DNA of 64,000 nt from Alicyclobacillus sp. (GTDB lineage Bacteria > Bacillota > Bacilli > Alicyclobacillales > Alicyclobacillaceae), in the NCBI GenBank assembly GCA_023511295.1, contig JAIMBT010000009.1, positions 1-64,000 of the forward strand, in the 5' to 3' direction. The notes below the pieces were generated by a model, which was not told where the DNA came from, ran no database searches, and saw only the letters and a program-made list of their open reading frames with translations. Below are positions 16,322 through 25,146 of the stretch, in pieces (positions within the stretch are counted from its first letter, which is position 1; every line of letters begins with the position of its first letter). Both the position numbers and the translations under genes were made by a program.

Positions 16322-16762
16322 GTGAAGGAAAGTCGGCACCACAAAATCAAGGAGATTGTCAGCCAGCGAGAGATTGAGACCCAGGAGGAGCTGGTGCAGG
16401 CCCTGCAGGAGGCGGGGTTCACAGCGACGCAGGCGACGGTCTCCCGGGATATCAAGGAGTTGCAACTGATTAAGGTGGTCGGCAGCAGTGGGCGGTACAA
16501 GTACGCCATTCCGGTGACGACCACCACCTTTTCCTTGGATGGGATTCGCCGCAAGCTGACGGACGTATTCGTGTCGCTCGCGCGAGCCCAAAATCTGTTG
16601 GTCCTGAAGGTGCTTCCTGGAAACGCCCACTCCATCGGGGCGATGCTGGACGCCGTGGAGGTGGAGGGACTCCTCGGTACCATCGCCGGAGACGACACGT
16701 TGCTGCTGATTTGTCAGGACGAAGCGGCGGCGAGGTCCGTCGAGCAATCGCTGCGCGAGTAG
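16322..16762 (+). CDS. argR: Arginine repressor ArgR/AhrC
   Basis: A 146-residue regulator. It has an N-terminal winged helix (QEELVQALQEAGFTATQATV then SRDIKEL) and a C-terminal hexamerisation/arginine-binding domain with the conserved GTIAGDDTLLLIC. It represses arginine biosynthesis and activates catabolism when arginine is bound. The GTG at 16322 follows GGGGGGAAG; it has its own promoter. In Bacilli argR is often near recN and dnaE-proximal loci; here it is followed by cysK after only 25 bases, so the two may be cotranscribed. Confidence 0.95.
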   Translation: MKESRHHKIKEIVSQREIETQEELVQALQEAGFTATQATVSRDIKELQLIKVVGSSGRYKYAIPVTTTTFSLDGIRRKLTDVFVSLARAQNLLVLKVLPGNAHSIGAMLDAVEVEGLLGTIAGDDTLLLICQDEAAARSVEQSLRE

Positions 16763-16787
16763 CCACACGACAGGGAGGGATTCTCGG

Positions 16788-17711
16788 ATGAACATTGCAA
16801 ACTCTATCCTCGACTTGATTGGCCGGACACCGGTCGTCCGCCTGAACCGGGTTCCGGACCCGAACGGGGCGTCGGTGTACGTGAAGTTGGAGTCCTACAA
16901 CCCCGCGGGCAGCGTCAAAGACCGACCGGCGCTCAACATGATTAACGAGGCGGAACGCGCCCTCAAGATTGAGCCCGGCCGCAGCACCATCATCGAACCG
17001 ACCTCCGGCAACACTGGTATCGGTCTCGCCATGGTGTGCGCGGCAAAGGGCTATCGCTGTGTCATCACGATGCCGGACAACGCGACGGAGGAGCGAGTGA
17101 AGATTCTGAAGGCATACGGCGCAGAGGTGTATCTCACGCCTGCCAGTCAGCGGATGCCTGGGGCCATTGACAAGGCGAACGAGCTCGCCGCGACCATCCC
17201 TGACAGTTTCATCCCGATGCAGTTTGAGAATCCGGCCAATCCGGACGCTCACCGCGGTACAACGGCCGTGGAGATTCTCGAGGCGTTCGACGGTCAGCTC
17301 GATGCCTTTGTACTCACGGCCGGGACGGGCGGTACCGTGACGGGGACGGGCGAAGTGCTCAAACAGCGGATTCCTGGGTTGAAGATCTACGTTGTCGAGC
17401 CGGCCGGGTCGCCGGTCCTAGCGGGCGGTGAGCCCGGTCCGCACAAGATCCCCGGAACCGGCCCGGGATTCATCCCACCGGTCTTGAACCGCGACGTCTA
17501 CGACGAACTGCTCCACATCGAGGACCAGGATGCGGAGGTCATGGCTCGTCGCCTGGCCGCTGAAGAGGGCATCCTGGTGGGACCGTCCGGCGCGGCGGCG
17601 GCGCATTTCGCGGTGGAGATTGCCAAGGGGTTGCGGCCAGAACAACGGGTGTTGTTCATGGCGCCAGATTCCGGAGAACGCTATCTGTCGTCCGATCTGT
17701 TCCCGCGATGA
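16788..17711 (+). CDS. cysK: Cysteine synthase A (O-acetylserine sulfhydrylase)
   Basis: A 307-residue PLP enzyme making cysteine from O-acetylserine and sulfide. The PLP lysine is K44 in NPAGSVKDRPA. The substrate loop TSGNTG is at residues 72-77, and the Gly-rich phosphate loop is GTGGTVTGTGEVL. Length and motifs are those of CysK rather than cystathionine beta-synthase. CAGGGAGGG lies upstream of the ATG. The downstream 420 bases carry palindromes and a terminator rather than a gene. Confidence 0.95.
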   Translation: MNIANSILDLIGRTPVVRLNRVPDPNGASVYVKLESYNPAGSVKDRPALNMINEAERALKIEPGRSTIIEPTSGNTGIGLAMVCAAKGYRCVITMPDNATEERVKILKAYGAEVYLTPASQRMPGAIDKANELAATIPDSFIPMQFENPANPDAHRGTTAVEILEAFDGQLDAFVLTAGTGGTVTGTGEVLKQRIPGLKIYVVEPAGSPVLAGGEPGPHKIPGTGPGFIPPVLNRDVYDELLHIEDQDAEVMARRLAAEEGILVGPSGAAAAHFAVEIAKGLRPEQRVLFMAPDSGERYLSSDLFPR

Positions 17712-17755
17712 GCCGCCGTGGTACCGCTCGAAACGGGGGCGTATTATATTTTGAA

Positions 17756-17780
17756 TTTGATTCAACCGAACTGAATCAAA
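17756..17780. repeat. Perfect 8-bp inverted repeat in AT-rich region after cysK
   Basis: TTTGATTC (17756-17763) and GAATCAAA (17773-17780) are separated by 9 bases, in an AT-rich patch unlike the surrounding GC-rich DNA. It may be a protein-binding site or a -35-proximal operator for the structured RNA that follows. Confidence 0.5.
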
Positions 17781-17817
17781 GATAGGACTTCAGACCTATA
17801 GGAGTCCTCGGAATCCC

Positions 17818-17884
17818 CGGGTATACTGCAGTTGTGTAGTGGAGCTACACTGTACTGAACCCCTGATTGCGTGGCATTCACGCG
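17818..17884 (+). ncRNA. Structured RNA element (two nested/adjacent hairpins) before a terminator
   Basis: An interrupted stem is built from GGGT/ACCC (17819-17822 with 17859-17862), CAGT/ACTG (17829-17832 with 17854-17857) and GTGTAG/CTACAC (17834-17839 with 17845-17850). A second hairpin GCGTG/CACGC (17869-17883) follows, and then a terminator. It could be a small RNA or a leader controlling the DUF1275 gene. It does not match a riboswitch class I know. Confidence 0.4.
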
Positions 17885-17915
17885 AAACCTGCCTGGTCGT
17901 TGGGCAGGTTTTTTT
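17885..17915 (+). terminator. Intrinsic terminator
   Basis: AAACCTGCC (17885-17893) pairs with GGCAGGTTT (17903-17911), followed by a T-run to 17915. It ends the structured RNA region and lies 219 bases upstream of the DUF1275 start. Confidence 0.85.
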
Positions 17916-18133
17916 GCGGCCTCCGGCGCCGAGTCCACCTGTGGCCTGGTCGCCGAGCGGCTCGGTGCGTTGTTTGCGCGAAAATGGGTGAAAAGCGGGC
18001 CGAGTTCACGGTACACTGGATGCGTGTGCGACGACGCCTCCTCGGCGCAGGTGAGCCGGTCTTTGAGTGTTGCCCGGGGCGATGCGCTGGGCTGAGTGCG
18101 CGACGAAATGTGAGTTCTGATGAAGGGATTGGG

Positions 18134-18895
18134 TTGACTGTGTCTACGACGGTTCGCAACACGCTGCTCGCTTTTCTGACGATGACGTCGGGTTGTGTCG
18201 ACGCCATCAGCTTCCTCGCTTTGGGGCAGGTGTTCACCGCCGCCATGACCGGCAATACCGTGCTGTTTGGACTGGCTGTGGTCCACGCTGGAGGACTGCA
18301 TTGGGTCGGGTACGCCGTGACGCTCGCCGGTTTCGTCTGCGGCGCAGCGGCGGGCACGCTGGTTCTCAACCGCCAACCGTCCGCCGGGTGGACCGCCGGC
18401 ACGACCGTGTGTCTGACGCTGGAACTCGCGGCCTTGGTCCTGTTCGGGGTGCTCCAGTGGGTGATTCCGGACGCCGCGCACCAGATCACCGAGTGGCTTG
18501 TGTTGCTCCTCGCGTTCGCGATGGGATGTCAGGGGATTGCCGCTCGACGGGCTGGGGTGAACGGGGTCACCACAACGGTCATCACGAGTACGCTGACCGG
18601 CTTGGTGGAGGCCGTGATCGGCAATCTGAGCCGAGGCCGTACGGGCACCCCTGCCGCCGCTCGGCAGGGGCGTGCCGTCGTGACGGCGCCCGGATTGTCC
18701 GTATTCCTGTGGATTGCCGTGATTGTCGTGTACGGCATCGGCGCGGCCATCTGCGGCTCCTTGGAACTGCGCTGGCACCTGCAGGCGGTATGGCTGCCGG
18801 CGGCGCTGGTGGCCGCCATCCTCGCAACCGACCTGACGACGCGGACCGGCAACCGCGACGCCAACCACAAAGGCACCGCATCCGCACGGCCTTGA
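18134..18895 (+). CDS. YoaK/DUF1275 family membrane protein
   Basis: A 253-residue protein with six or seven hydrophobic segments. The family signature is the N-terminal TSGCVDAISFLALGQVFTAA followed by MTGNTVLFGLA, with the later GCQGIAARR...GVTTTVITSTLTGL. YoaK-type proteins are conserved but functionally uncharacterised. GAAGGGA lies about 6 bases before the TTG at 18134; a GTG two codons later is the alternative. A strong terminator lies upstream and a 12-bp hairpin downstream, so it is monocistronic. Confidence 0.88.
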   Translation: MTVSTTVRNTLLAFLTMTSGCVDAISFLALGQVFTAAMTGNTVLFGLAVVHAGGLHWVGYAVTLAGFVCGAAAGTLVLNRQPSAGWTAGTTVCLTLELAALVLFGVLQWVIPDAAHQITEWLVLLLAFAMGCQGIAARRAGVNGVTTTVITSTLTGLVEAVIGNLSRGRTGTPAAARQGRAVVTAPGLSVFLWIAVIVVYGIGAAICGSLELRWHLQAVWLPAALVAAILATDLTTRTGNRDANHKGTASARP

Positions 18896-18906
18896 CGGCC
18901 GCAGAA

Positions 18907-18944
18907 GGCCGACCCCGGGTGTTGCTTATCCGCCGGGGTCGGCC
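18907..18944. terminator. 12-bp perfect stem between converging genes
   Basis: GGCCGACCCCGG (18907-18918) pairs perfectly with CCGGGGTCGGCC (18933-18944). It sits between the plus-strand DUF1275 gene and the minus-strand small membrane genes. There is no U-run on either side. Confidence 0.65.
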
Positions 18945-18953
18945 AGCGTGACC

Positions 18954-19163
18954 TCACAGCACTCGGCGTTGCCGCGCTCGGCGACGCAGGGTTTCCACCC
19001 CGTACACGAGCAAACCCGCGCCAATGACGATGTCGACGTGCCACAGCGCGTGCAGCAGGCGAACGGAGTCCATGACCGCGTCCAAGCCTGGGATGTACGC
19101 CAGAATCAACAGGACCGCGCCGATGTAGGCGGTGAACGCGGCGTTCGAGATGCGGCGCTTCAC
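18954..19163 (-). CDS. Small membrane protein (two segments), unrecognised
   Basis: A 69-residue protein from GTG at 19163, with a ribosome site GGGGGGTG. The start overlaps the TGA of the upstream small gene (GTGA). It has two hydrophobic segments (about residues 8-25 and 38-56), separated by a stretch with MDSVRLLHALWHVD, and an Arg-rich tail. The His residues in the loop (LHALWHVD) are notable for a possible metal or heme site, but I cannot assign a family. It is paired with the next entry. Confidence 0.6.
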   Translation of the reverse strand: MKRRISNAAFTAYIGAVLLILAYIPGLDAVMDSVRLLHALWHVDIVIGAGLLVYGVETLRRRARQRRVL

Positions 19164-19375
19164 GACGTCACCCCCCGGTCGACGACGGTGGACGGGGCGT
19201 CCGCTGCGGACCATCGAGCGGTCTGGAGGCCAATCAAACTGCCAGACGCCAGAAACAGGATGTGGACCAGGTAGTGGTGCACGGCTGTCGCCTCGGCCCA
19301 AGCCTCCACGCTTGGCCAAGCCCCGATGACGAGCACTGCGGCGGCGACGAGCATTGGGATAGGAACGTATTTCAC
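19160..19375 (-). CDS. Small membrane protein (two segments), His-rich second helix
   Basis: A 71-residue protein from GTG at 19375, chosen because AAGGAGGAAT stands about 6 bases upstream. Two hydrophobic segments flank WPSVEAWAEATAVHHYLVHIL. The HHYLVH cluster at a membrane edge resembles the start of the CtaG/DUF1404-type cytochrome oxidase assembly membrane proteins, only far shorter. It is translationally coupled to the 69-residue membrane protein; the pair could be two halves of one small complex. Confidence 0.6.
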   Translation of the reverse strand: MKYVPIPMLVAAAVLVIGAWPSVEAWAEATAVHHYLVHILFLASGSLIGLQTARWSAADAPSTVVDRGVTS

Positions 19376-19568
19376 GCTCGATTCCTCCTTGCGAGATGAG
19401 ATGGACGCCGCCGCCCTGTGCGTGTCGGTCCGGACGCCGATTCGCGGCGATGTCCTATCTACTCTCGGTATGGACCAATCAGAGACGCGATATACACCGA
19501 AGGGAGACATCTCTTCCCAGCCGATGTGGTTCCCGCAGTGTTTCGCCTTGGCCGGGGGAAGGACCGCG

Positions 19569-20516
19569 TCAGACAGCGGGGTGGCGAAACTGGCCGTAGA
19601 CCTCGGTGGTGGGGAGCACCGTGATGAACACGTGCGGGTCGATGGCGGTGCAGAGCTCTCGCATGTCGGTGAGCTCGAGGTTGGTGAGGGTGCACATCAA
19701 CACTTTGGTATCGGCTTTCGTGTAAGATCCCGCCGCGTTCAACAAGGTGCTGCCGCGCCCAAGCCGCGCCCCGATGGCGGCGGAGATCTCGTCCGCCTTG
19801 GCACTGACAATCAGTGCGGTCTTGCGGTTCTGGTAGCTGAGGAGGGCGCTCATCACGCGCGCCGTGGTGAACATGGCGACCAAGGTGTACAAGCCTGCGT
19901 CGATGCCGAAGACGGTCATCGAGGCGAGGACAATCACGACGTTTAAGCCGAACGAGATGGACCCAACCGTACGGCCGGTCAAACGGCTGAACACGAGGCT
20001 GAGGATGTCCGTGCCGCCGGCCGACCCGCCGACGCGGATGATGAGGCCGGACGCAATCCCGGAGAGCACGCCGCCGTACAGGCTCATGATGAGCGGGTCG
20101 GTCACGGGAAGCCGGAAGTGCGGGTGCACCCAGTCCGTGAAGACCGAGAAGCCGACGATGCCGACGGCCGTCAGGAGGATAAACCGCCGACCGAGGTAAC
20201 GGTAGCCGATGAAAAACAGCGGAATGTTGAGTAAGAAGTACATCGTCCCTATCGGCACGCGGACGAAGTGGTAGATGATCTGCGCCACGCCGGTCACCCC
20301 GCCGGCGAGGATGTGCGCGGGAACCAGAAAGCTGTTCACGGAGACCGCACTGGCGAGACACCCGATGAGCATAACGAGCGTGCGGACGACGGCGCGGCGC
20401 ACAGGGTGACCGCCGCGCAACAGGGCGTCGATGTCCAGGGTGGGTTTGGGACGCTTGCCCATGGTTTGAATCATCCCTTCGAAATCGGGGGCCCTCGGGA
20501 GGACCGCTTGGCTCAT
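19569..20516 (-). CDS. YitT family membrane protein (DUF2179 C-terminal domain)
   Basis: A protein of about 315 residues with five or six transmembrane helices. Conserved blocks are AHILAGGVTGVAQIIYHF, NIPLFFIGY and RVGGSAGGTDILS. A soluble C-terminal DUF2179 domain follows (ALIVSAKADEISAAI through MCTLTNLELTDMREL...DPHVFITVLPTTEVYG). The role is uncertain; members are widespread in Bacilli. The start is ambiguous: ATG at 20516 is given, but GAAGGGATG before the ATG at 20462 makes the shorter form possible. Confidence 0.88.
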   Translation of the reverse strand: MSQAVLPRAPDFEGMIQTMGKRPKPTLDIDALLRGGHPVRRAVVRTLVMLIGCLASAVSVNSFLVPAHILAGGVTGVAQIIYHFVRVPIGTMYFLLNIPLFFIGYRYLGRRFILLTAVGIVGFSVFTDWVHPHFRLPVTDPLIMSLYGGVLSGIASGLIIRVGGSAGGTDILSLVFSRLTGRTVGSISFGLNVVIVLASMTVFGIDAGLYTLVAMFTTARVMSALLSYQNRKTALIVSAKADEISAAIGARLGRGSTLLNAAGSYTKADTKVLMCTLTNLELTDMRELCTAIDPHVFITVLPTTEVYGQFRHPAV

Positions 20517-20634
20517 GGCCGTCCGTCCAGACCCGTCAGACCGCAACCCCGTGTTTCAACGCCCTCAGTGTACCGAATTCCAGCCGAGGAGAATGTGCCA
20601 ATTCGATGTCCGTTCGCGGCCCTGTGCGGCCGCC

Positions 20635-20663
20635 TGTCCATCGCCTGACGTTGTCGGTATAAT
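20635..20663 (+). promoter_or_regulatory. Candidate promoter of the ytoI-like gene
   Basis: TATAAT-like hexamer at 20658-20663 (TATAAT), 37 bases before the TTG start. The -35 (TGTCCA, 17-base spacer) is poor. Confidence 0.4.
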
Positions 20664-20699
20664 GGGCCTGTCGAGCGGTGCGGAGGAGGCGGGAGACAG

Positions 20700-22007
20700 T
20701 TGGCGACCAAACAGGAGCGCATCGTTCACCACATTGCGCAACTCCCAGTCGGCTCGCGCATTAGTGTGCGGCGGATTGCCCGCGAGATGCATGTCAGTGA
20801 AGGGACGGCGTATCGGGCCATCAAAGAGGCCGAGGCACGGGGGCTGGTCAGCGCTGTGGACCGCATTGGCACCGTCCGTATCGAGCAGCCGGAGCGGCGG
20901 CACATCGAACAGCTCACGTTCGCTGAAGTCGTGAACATCGTGGACGGAAGTGTCCAAGGGGGGCACGCAGGGCTGCACAAGACGCTCTCGAAGTTTGTGA
21001 TTGGTGCGATGCAGGTCGAGGCGGCCGTGCGCTACATCCAACCGGGCAGCCTGATGCTGGTTGGCAACCGCGAGGGCATCCAGCGCATTGCCCTCGAACA
21101 CGGGGCGGCCGTGCTCGTGACCGGCGGTTTCTCTGCTCCGGAGGACGTGCGGCGCCTCGCGGACCGCCGCGAACTGCCCATCATCACGTGCAGCTACGAC
21201 ACGTTCACCACCGCGTCGCTCATCAACCGAGCCATCTACGACAGGCTCATCAAAAAGGATATCGTCCTGGTGGAGGACGTGGCGACGCAGGGACCGCTCG
21301 CGACGCTGCAGAAAGGACAACCTGTGTCGGATTACTTCACCCTGGTCGAAGAGACGGGGCACGCGAAGATTCCGATTGTCGACGACCGCGGCCGGCTGGC
21401 TGGCATCGTGACCGCGCGGGATGTGGCGGATGTGCCGGCAGACCGGCCTGTTGATCTGTACATGACCCGGCAGCCCTTCACAGTCACCCCAAAGACGCCG
21501 ATTGCCTCCGCTGCACACCAGATGGTGTGGGAGGGCGTCGAACTGATGCCGGTCGTCGAGAACCGGAAGTTGGTCGGTGTCATCAGCCGCCAGGACGTCA
21601 TCAAGGCGCTACAGCTGATGAGCCGGCAGCCGCACATGGCGGAAACCGTGGAAGGCACCGTGTTGCAGGGTTTCGAAGAGGTCACCGCAGATGACGGCGG
21701 CGTGGCGCTGGTCGGCCATGTCGGTCCGCCGCTCACCGGCCCGGGAGGCACCCTCTCCCTCGGGGCCCTGTGCACGTTGATGGAGAACTGTGCTGTGCTG
21801 ACCGTCCATCGGCAGCGCAAGGCGGATGTGGTGCCGGAGAATATCACGCTGTACGCCCTCAAGCCTATCCCCATCGACGCCTCCCTCGAGGTGCGCGGAC
21901 GCGTGATGGACTTCGGCCATCGCTTCGCGAAGGTGGAGGTGGAGGCGGTGGCCGGCGGGCAGCTGGTCGCCAAGGCACTGCTGACGACACAAACGCTGGA
22001 GAGGTGA
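20700..22007 (+). CDS. ytoI: YtoI-type multidomain protein (HTH-DRTGG-CBS-CBS-hotdog)
   Basis: A 435-residue cytoplasmic protein. Domains in order: a DNA-binding HTH (SVRRIAREMHVSEGTAYRAI, about residues 22-41); a DRTGG-like domain (about 70-185); two CBS motifs (about 195-250 and 255-310), which usually sense adenine nucleotides; and a hotdog thioesterase-like fold (about 335-430, PGGTLSLGALCTLMENCAVL). It probably acts as a ligand-responsive regulator of lipid or CoA-linked metabolism; no target is known. A TTG start follows GGAGGAGGCGGGAG. It lies immediately upstream of dnaE and near accDA, as in Bacillus. Confidence 0.9.
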   Translation: MATKQERIVHHIAQLPVGSRISVRRIAREMHVSEGTAYRAIKEAEARGLVSAVDRIGTVRIEQPERRHIEQLTFAEVVNIVDGSVQGGHAGLHKTLSKFVIGAMQVEAAVRYIQPGSLMLVGNREGIQRIALEHGAAVLVTGGFSAPEDVRRLADRRELPIITCSYDTFTTASLINRAIYDRLIKKDIVLVEDVATQGPLATLQKGQPVSDYFTLVEETGHAKIPIVDDRGRLAGIVTARDVADVPADRPVDLYMTRQPFTVTPKTPIASAAHQMVWEGVELMPVVENRKLVGVISRQDVIKALQLMSRQPHMAETVEGTVLQGFEEVTADDGGVALVGHVGPPLTGPGGTLSLGALCTLMENCAVLTVHRQRKADVVPENITLYALKPIPIDASLEVRGRVMDFGHRFAKVEVEAVAGGQLVAKALLTTQTLER

Positions 22008-22012
22008 GCCGG

Positions 22013-25000
22013 ATGCCGGAGTTTGTACACCTGCACGTGCACAGCGAGTACTCGCTGCGGGAGAGTCCTTTGCGGCTGTCCGAAGCCGTGGACAGGGCGG
22101 CTTCGCTCGGGATGTCCGCGCTCGCCGTCACGGACACGAATGGACTCTACGGTGCCATCCCGTTCTACAATCAGGCGCGTGCGGCGGGGGTTCAGCCGAT
22201 TGTCGGGGTCCAGTTGCAGGTGGCGCCAGCCGAGTGGTTGACGGAACCAGGCACATCGGGCCGTCCTTCCGGCGCAGGGGCTCACACCGTGTATGACACG
22301 GCCGTGTTCCTGGCGGAGGACTGGACGGGTTACCAGGCACTCGTGCGGTTGGTGACCGCCGCCCAGCAGCGCATCCGCAGACCGGTTGTCAGCTTCACCG
22401 AGTTGGCCGAGGCATCGAGTCACCTGTTGGCGCTCGTCGGTGGCGGGGAATCGGTCGTCCTGCGCGCCTTCTCGAGGGGCGCGCAGGACGAAGCCGCGTG
22501 GTGGTTGCGCCAGTGGCAAACGCACTGGCCGGCAGCGCGCCTGTACGTGGATGTCCAGGACCACGCGCTCGCCTGGGAGCGGCAGGGCCTGCCCGCCCTG
22601 GTGCGCTGGGCGCGCGAGCACGGGGTGCCCCTCGTCGCGACCAACGACGTGCATTACGGACGGCCGGAGGATGCAGACATCCAGCGGATCTTGGCGCAGC
22701 TCGACGGCGGGGCGGCTCTGCTCGAGGGGACCCGCTACCACCTCGCCAGCCCGGACGAGATGTGGCACCGCTTCGCGAAGTTACCGGAAGCGGCTCGCAA
22801 CACCTTGGTCGTCGCGGAACGCTGTCGCTTCGAACTGCCCGAGCGGCGCCTGTTGCTGCCGCGGTATCCGACGGGTGGGGCGCCAGCCAGCGCCGTCTTG
22901 CGCCGGGCCGCCGAGGCCGGCGTGCGCCAGCGCTACGCACAGGTGACCGGGGCCGTGCGGGATCGGCTCGAATACGAGTTGTCTGTGATTGAGCGGCTAG
23001 GCTTTTCCGACTACTTTCTGGTGGTCGCGGACTTCATCCGTTTCGCCCACAAACACGGCATCTCGACGGGGCCCGGCCGGGGCTCCGCGGCCAGTTCCCT
23101 CGTCGCCTACGCGCTGCGCATCACGGATATCGATCCGCTGCGCCACAAACTCCTATTTGAGCGGTTCCTCAACCCCGAGCGCGTGAGTTGGCCGGACATC
23201 GACACCGACTTCGAGTACGAGCGCCGCGGTGAGGTGATTCAGTACGTCGTTGAGCGGTACGGGGTGGACCATGTGGCGCAGATTGGCACGTTCGGGACGC
23301 TGGCCGCGAAAGCAGCGCTGCGCGACGCCGGCCGGGCGATGAAAGTGGACAACCGCGTGGTCGACCAGTTGGCCCGGCAGGTCCCTTCGACACCGGGCAT
23401 GACGTTGGCGCGCGCCCTGCAGGAGGTCGACGGTCTCTCCCGCGGCTTGGCGACCTCCAAGGAGGCCAAGGCGCTGTGGGACATCGCCTTACGCTTGGAA
23501 GGGCTGCCGCGCCACACCTCCACCCACGCCGCGGGGGTGTTGATATCGCCGGTGCCGCTCACAGATCTCGTCCCCACGCGACCGGGCGCGGACGGTACGC
23601 CCGTCACCCAGTACCCGATGGAAGTGGTGGAACAGCTCGGGCTGATGAAGATGGACTTTCTCGGGCTGACGACCCTGACCTTGATTGACCGCTGTTTGCA
23701 GAGCGTTGAGGCGCATACGGGCCAGAGAATCGATTGGCGGCGTGTGTCCACAGACGACCCCGCGACGTACGCGATGCTCTCGCGCGGCGAGGTGAGCGGC
23801 TGCTTCCAACTCGAATCCGCGGGCGTGCGCCGCGTGTTGCGGGACCTGCGGCCGAGTCGGTTCGACGACCTGGTTGCCGTCATCTCGCTCTACCGCCCCG
23901 GTCCGATGGAGAACATCCCGGCGTTCATCGCAGCCAAGCGCGGCCGGGCGCCGATTGTCTACCCGCATCCGGACCTTGAGCCGATTTTACAGGATACGTA
24001 CGGCGTCATCGTATACCAGGAGCAGATTATGCAGATTGCGGCTCGCATGGCGGGATTCTCCCTGGGGCAAGCAGATCTCCTGCGGCGTGCCGTCGGCAAG
24101 AAACAGCGGGACGTCCTCGACGCCGAGCGGGCGCGTTTCGTCGCCGGGTGCGTCGACAAGGGGTATGCGCGGGACGTCGCGGAACACGTGTACGACCTGA
24201 TTGTCCGCTTTGCCGACTACGGCTTCCCGCTCAGTCACGCCGCTGCCTACTCGGTCTTGACCTTCCGGACGGCCTACCTGCGGGCGCACTGGTTCCCGCA
24301 CTTTATGGCCGCGCTGCTGTCGATGCACCTGGGAGACGACCGCAAGTGCGATACCTACCGGAAGGACGCCGAGCAACGCGGCGTGCACGTCCTCCCGCCC
24401 AGCGTGTCGCAGTCGGGGATGGAGTACACGGTGGACGCGGATGGGAACATCCGCACGGGCCTGTTGGCTGTCCGGGGGGTCGGCCGGGCGGCAGTGGAAG
24501 CCATCCTGACCGCCCGCGCGGCGCAACCGTTCGCGTCGCTGGCGGATTTCCTTCGGCGCGTGAACAGCCGCGCATGCAATCGTCGGGCGGTCGAAGGGCT
24601 GCTGGTCGCGGGCGCCCTTGCGGAATTTCTCCCTGAATTGTCGTCTGCCGCGGTACGCTTGCAGCTGCTGGAAGAGGCGTACCGGGAGGTTGAAGCGGGC
24701 GGCGCCACCGCGGGTCTGGACCTCGTGTTTGACAGCACTTGCGACCGTGAACCGCGGTTCGGCAGCGCCGTCGCGCCGGACACAGACCTTCCGGATGTCC
24801 TCTACATCCGGTACGACCCGCGCAACACGGAAACGCGAACGCTGGAGGCGGTTCGGAGGACGCTCCGCCTGTACCCTGGAGACACGCGGGTGGTGCTCTA
24901 CAACCAGGCGGACGGCGGCGTCCGACTGCTCCATCCGTCGTGGTCCGTCGCGCTGGGACCGGAACTGGTGAGCGCACTCGAGGAGTTGGTCGGCGTGGGG

Positions 25001-25042
25001 AGCGTCAAGGTCGGCCGCCAGCCGCCTGGGGTGTCGGAATGA
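22013..25042 (+). CDS. dnaE: DNA polymerase III alpha subunit, DnaE type (no visible OB-fold)
   Basis: A 1009-residue replicative C-family polymerase. The N-terminal PHP domain begins HLHVHSEYSLRES. The palm motifs include GPGRGSAASSLVAY and WPDIDTDFEYERRGEVI (catalytic Asp residues). KMDFLGLTTLTLID, FQLESAGVRR, SLYRPGPMENIP and the HhH (GVGRAAVEAIL) follow. It is shorter than usual (about 1100-1160): after the HhH there is no LGFYLSGHPL-type linker or OB-fold block, only a roughly 100-residue C-terminal domain. GAGAGGTGAGCC precedes the ATG, 5 bases after the ytoI-like stop. Confidence 0.95.
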   Translation: MPEFVHLHVHSEYSLRESPLRLSEAVDRAASLGMSALAVTDTNGLYGAIPFYNQARAAGVQPIVGVQLQVAPAEWLTEPGTSGRPSGAGAHTVYDTAVFLAEDWTGYQALVRLVTAAQQRIRRPVVSFTELAEASSHLLALVGGGESVVLRAFSRGAQDEAAWWLRQWQTHWPAARLYVDVQDHALAWERQGLPALVRWAREHGVPLVATNDVHYGRPEDADIQRILAQLDGGAALLEGTRYHLASPDEMWHRFAKLPEAARNTLVVAERCRFELPERRLLLPRYPTGGAPASAVLRRAAEAGVRQRYAQVTGAVRDRLEYELSVIERLGFSDYFLVVADFIRFAHKHGISTGPGRGSAASSLVAYALRITDIDPLRHKLLFERFLNPERVSWPDIDTDFEYERRGEVIQYVVERYGVDHVAQIGTFGTLAAKAALRDAGRAMKVDNRVVDQLARQVPSTPGMTLARALQEVDGLSRGLATSKEAKALWDIALRLEGLPRHTSTHAAGVLISPVPLTDLVPTRPGADGTPVTQYPMEVVEQLGLMKMDFLGLTTLTLIDRCLQSVEAHTGQRIDWRRVSTDDPATYAMLSRGEVSGCFQLESAGVRRVLRDLRPSRFDDLVAVISLYRPGPMENIPAFIAAKRGRAPIVYPHPDLEPILQDTYGVIVYQEQIMQIAARMAGFSLGQADLLRRAVGKKQRDVLDAERARFVAGCVDKGYARDVAEHVYDLIVRFADYGFPLSHAAAYSVLTFRTAYLRAHWFPHFMAALLSMHLGDDRKCDTYRKDAEQRGVHVLPPSVSQSGMEYTVDADGNIRTGLLAVRGVGRAAVEAILTARAAQPFASLADFLRRVNSRACNRRAVEGLLVAGALAEFLPELSSAAVRLQLLEEAYREVEAGGATAGLDLVFDSTCDREPRFGSAVAPDTDLPDVLYIRYDPRNTETRTLEAVRRTLRLYPGDTRVVLYNQADGGVRLLHPSWSVALGPELVSALEELVGVGSVKVGRQPPGVSE

Positions 25043-25146
25043 CGCTGGCCAGTCAGCCTCTCGGCGGCGGTGGATACGGCGCGGACACGCGCGCATAGAC
25101 TGAAAAGGTGTCTGCCATTGTGCATCGCGAAGAGAGGAGGCGCAAC

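Noticed and set aside
21332-22768. 478-codon minus-strand frame across the ytoI-dnaE junction
   Set aside because: Antisense to two well-supported genes, with no recognisable motifs.
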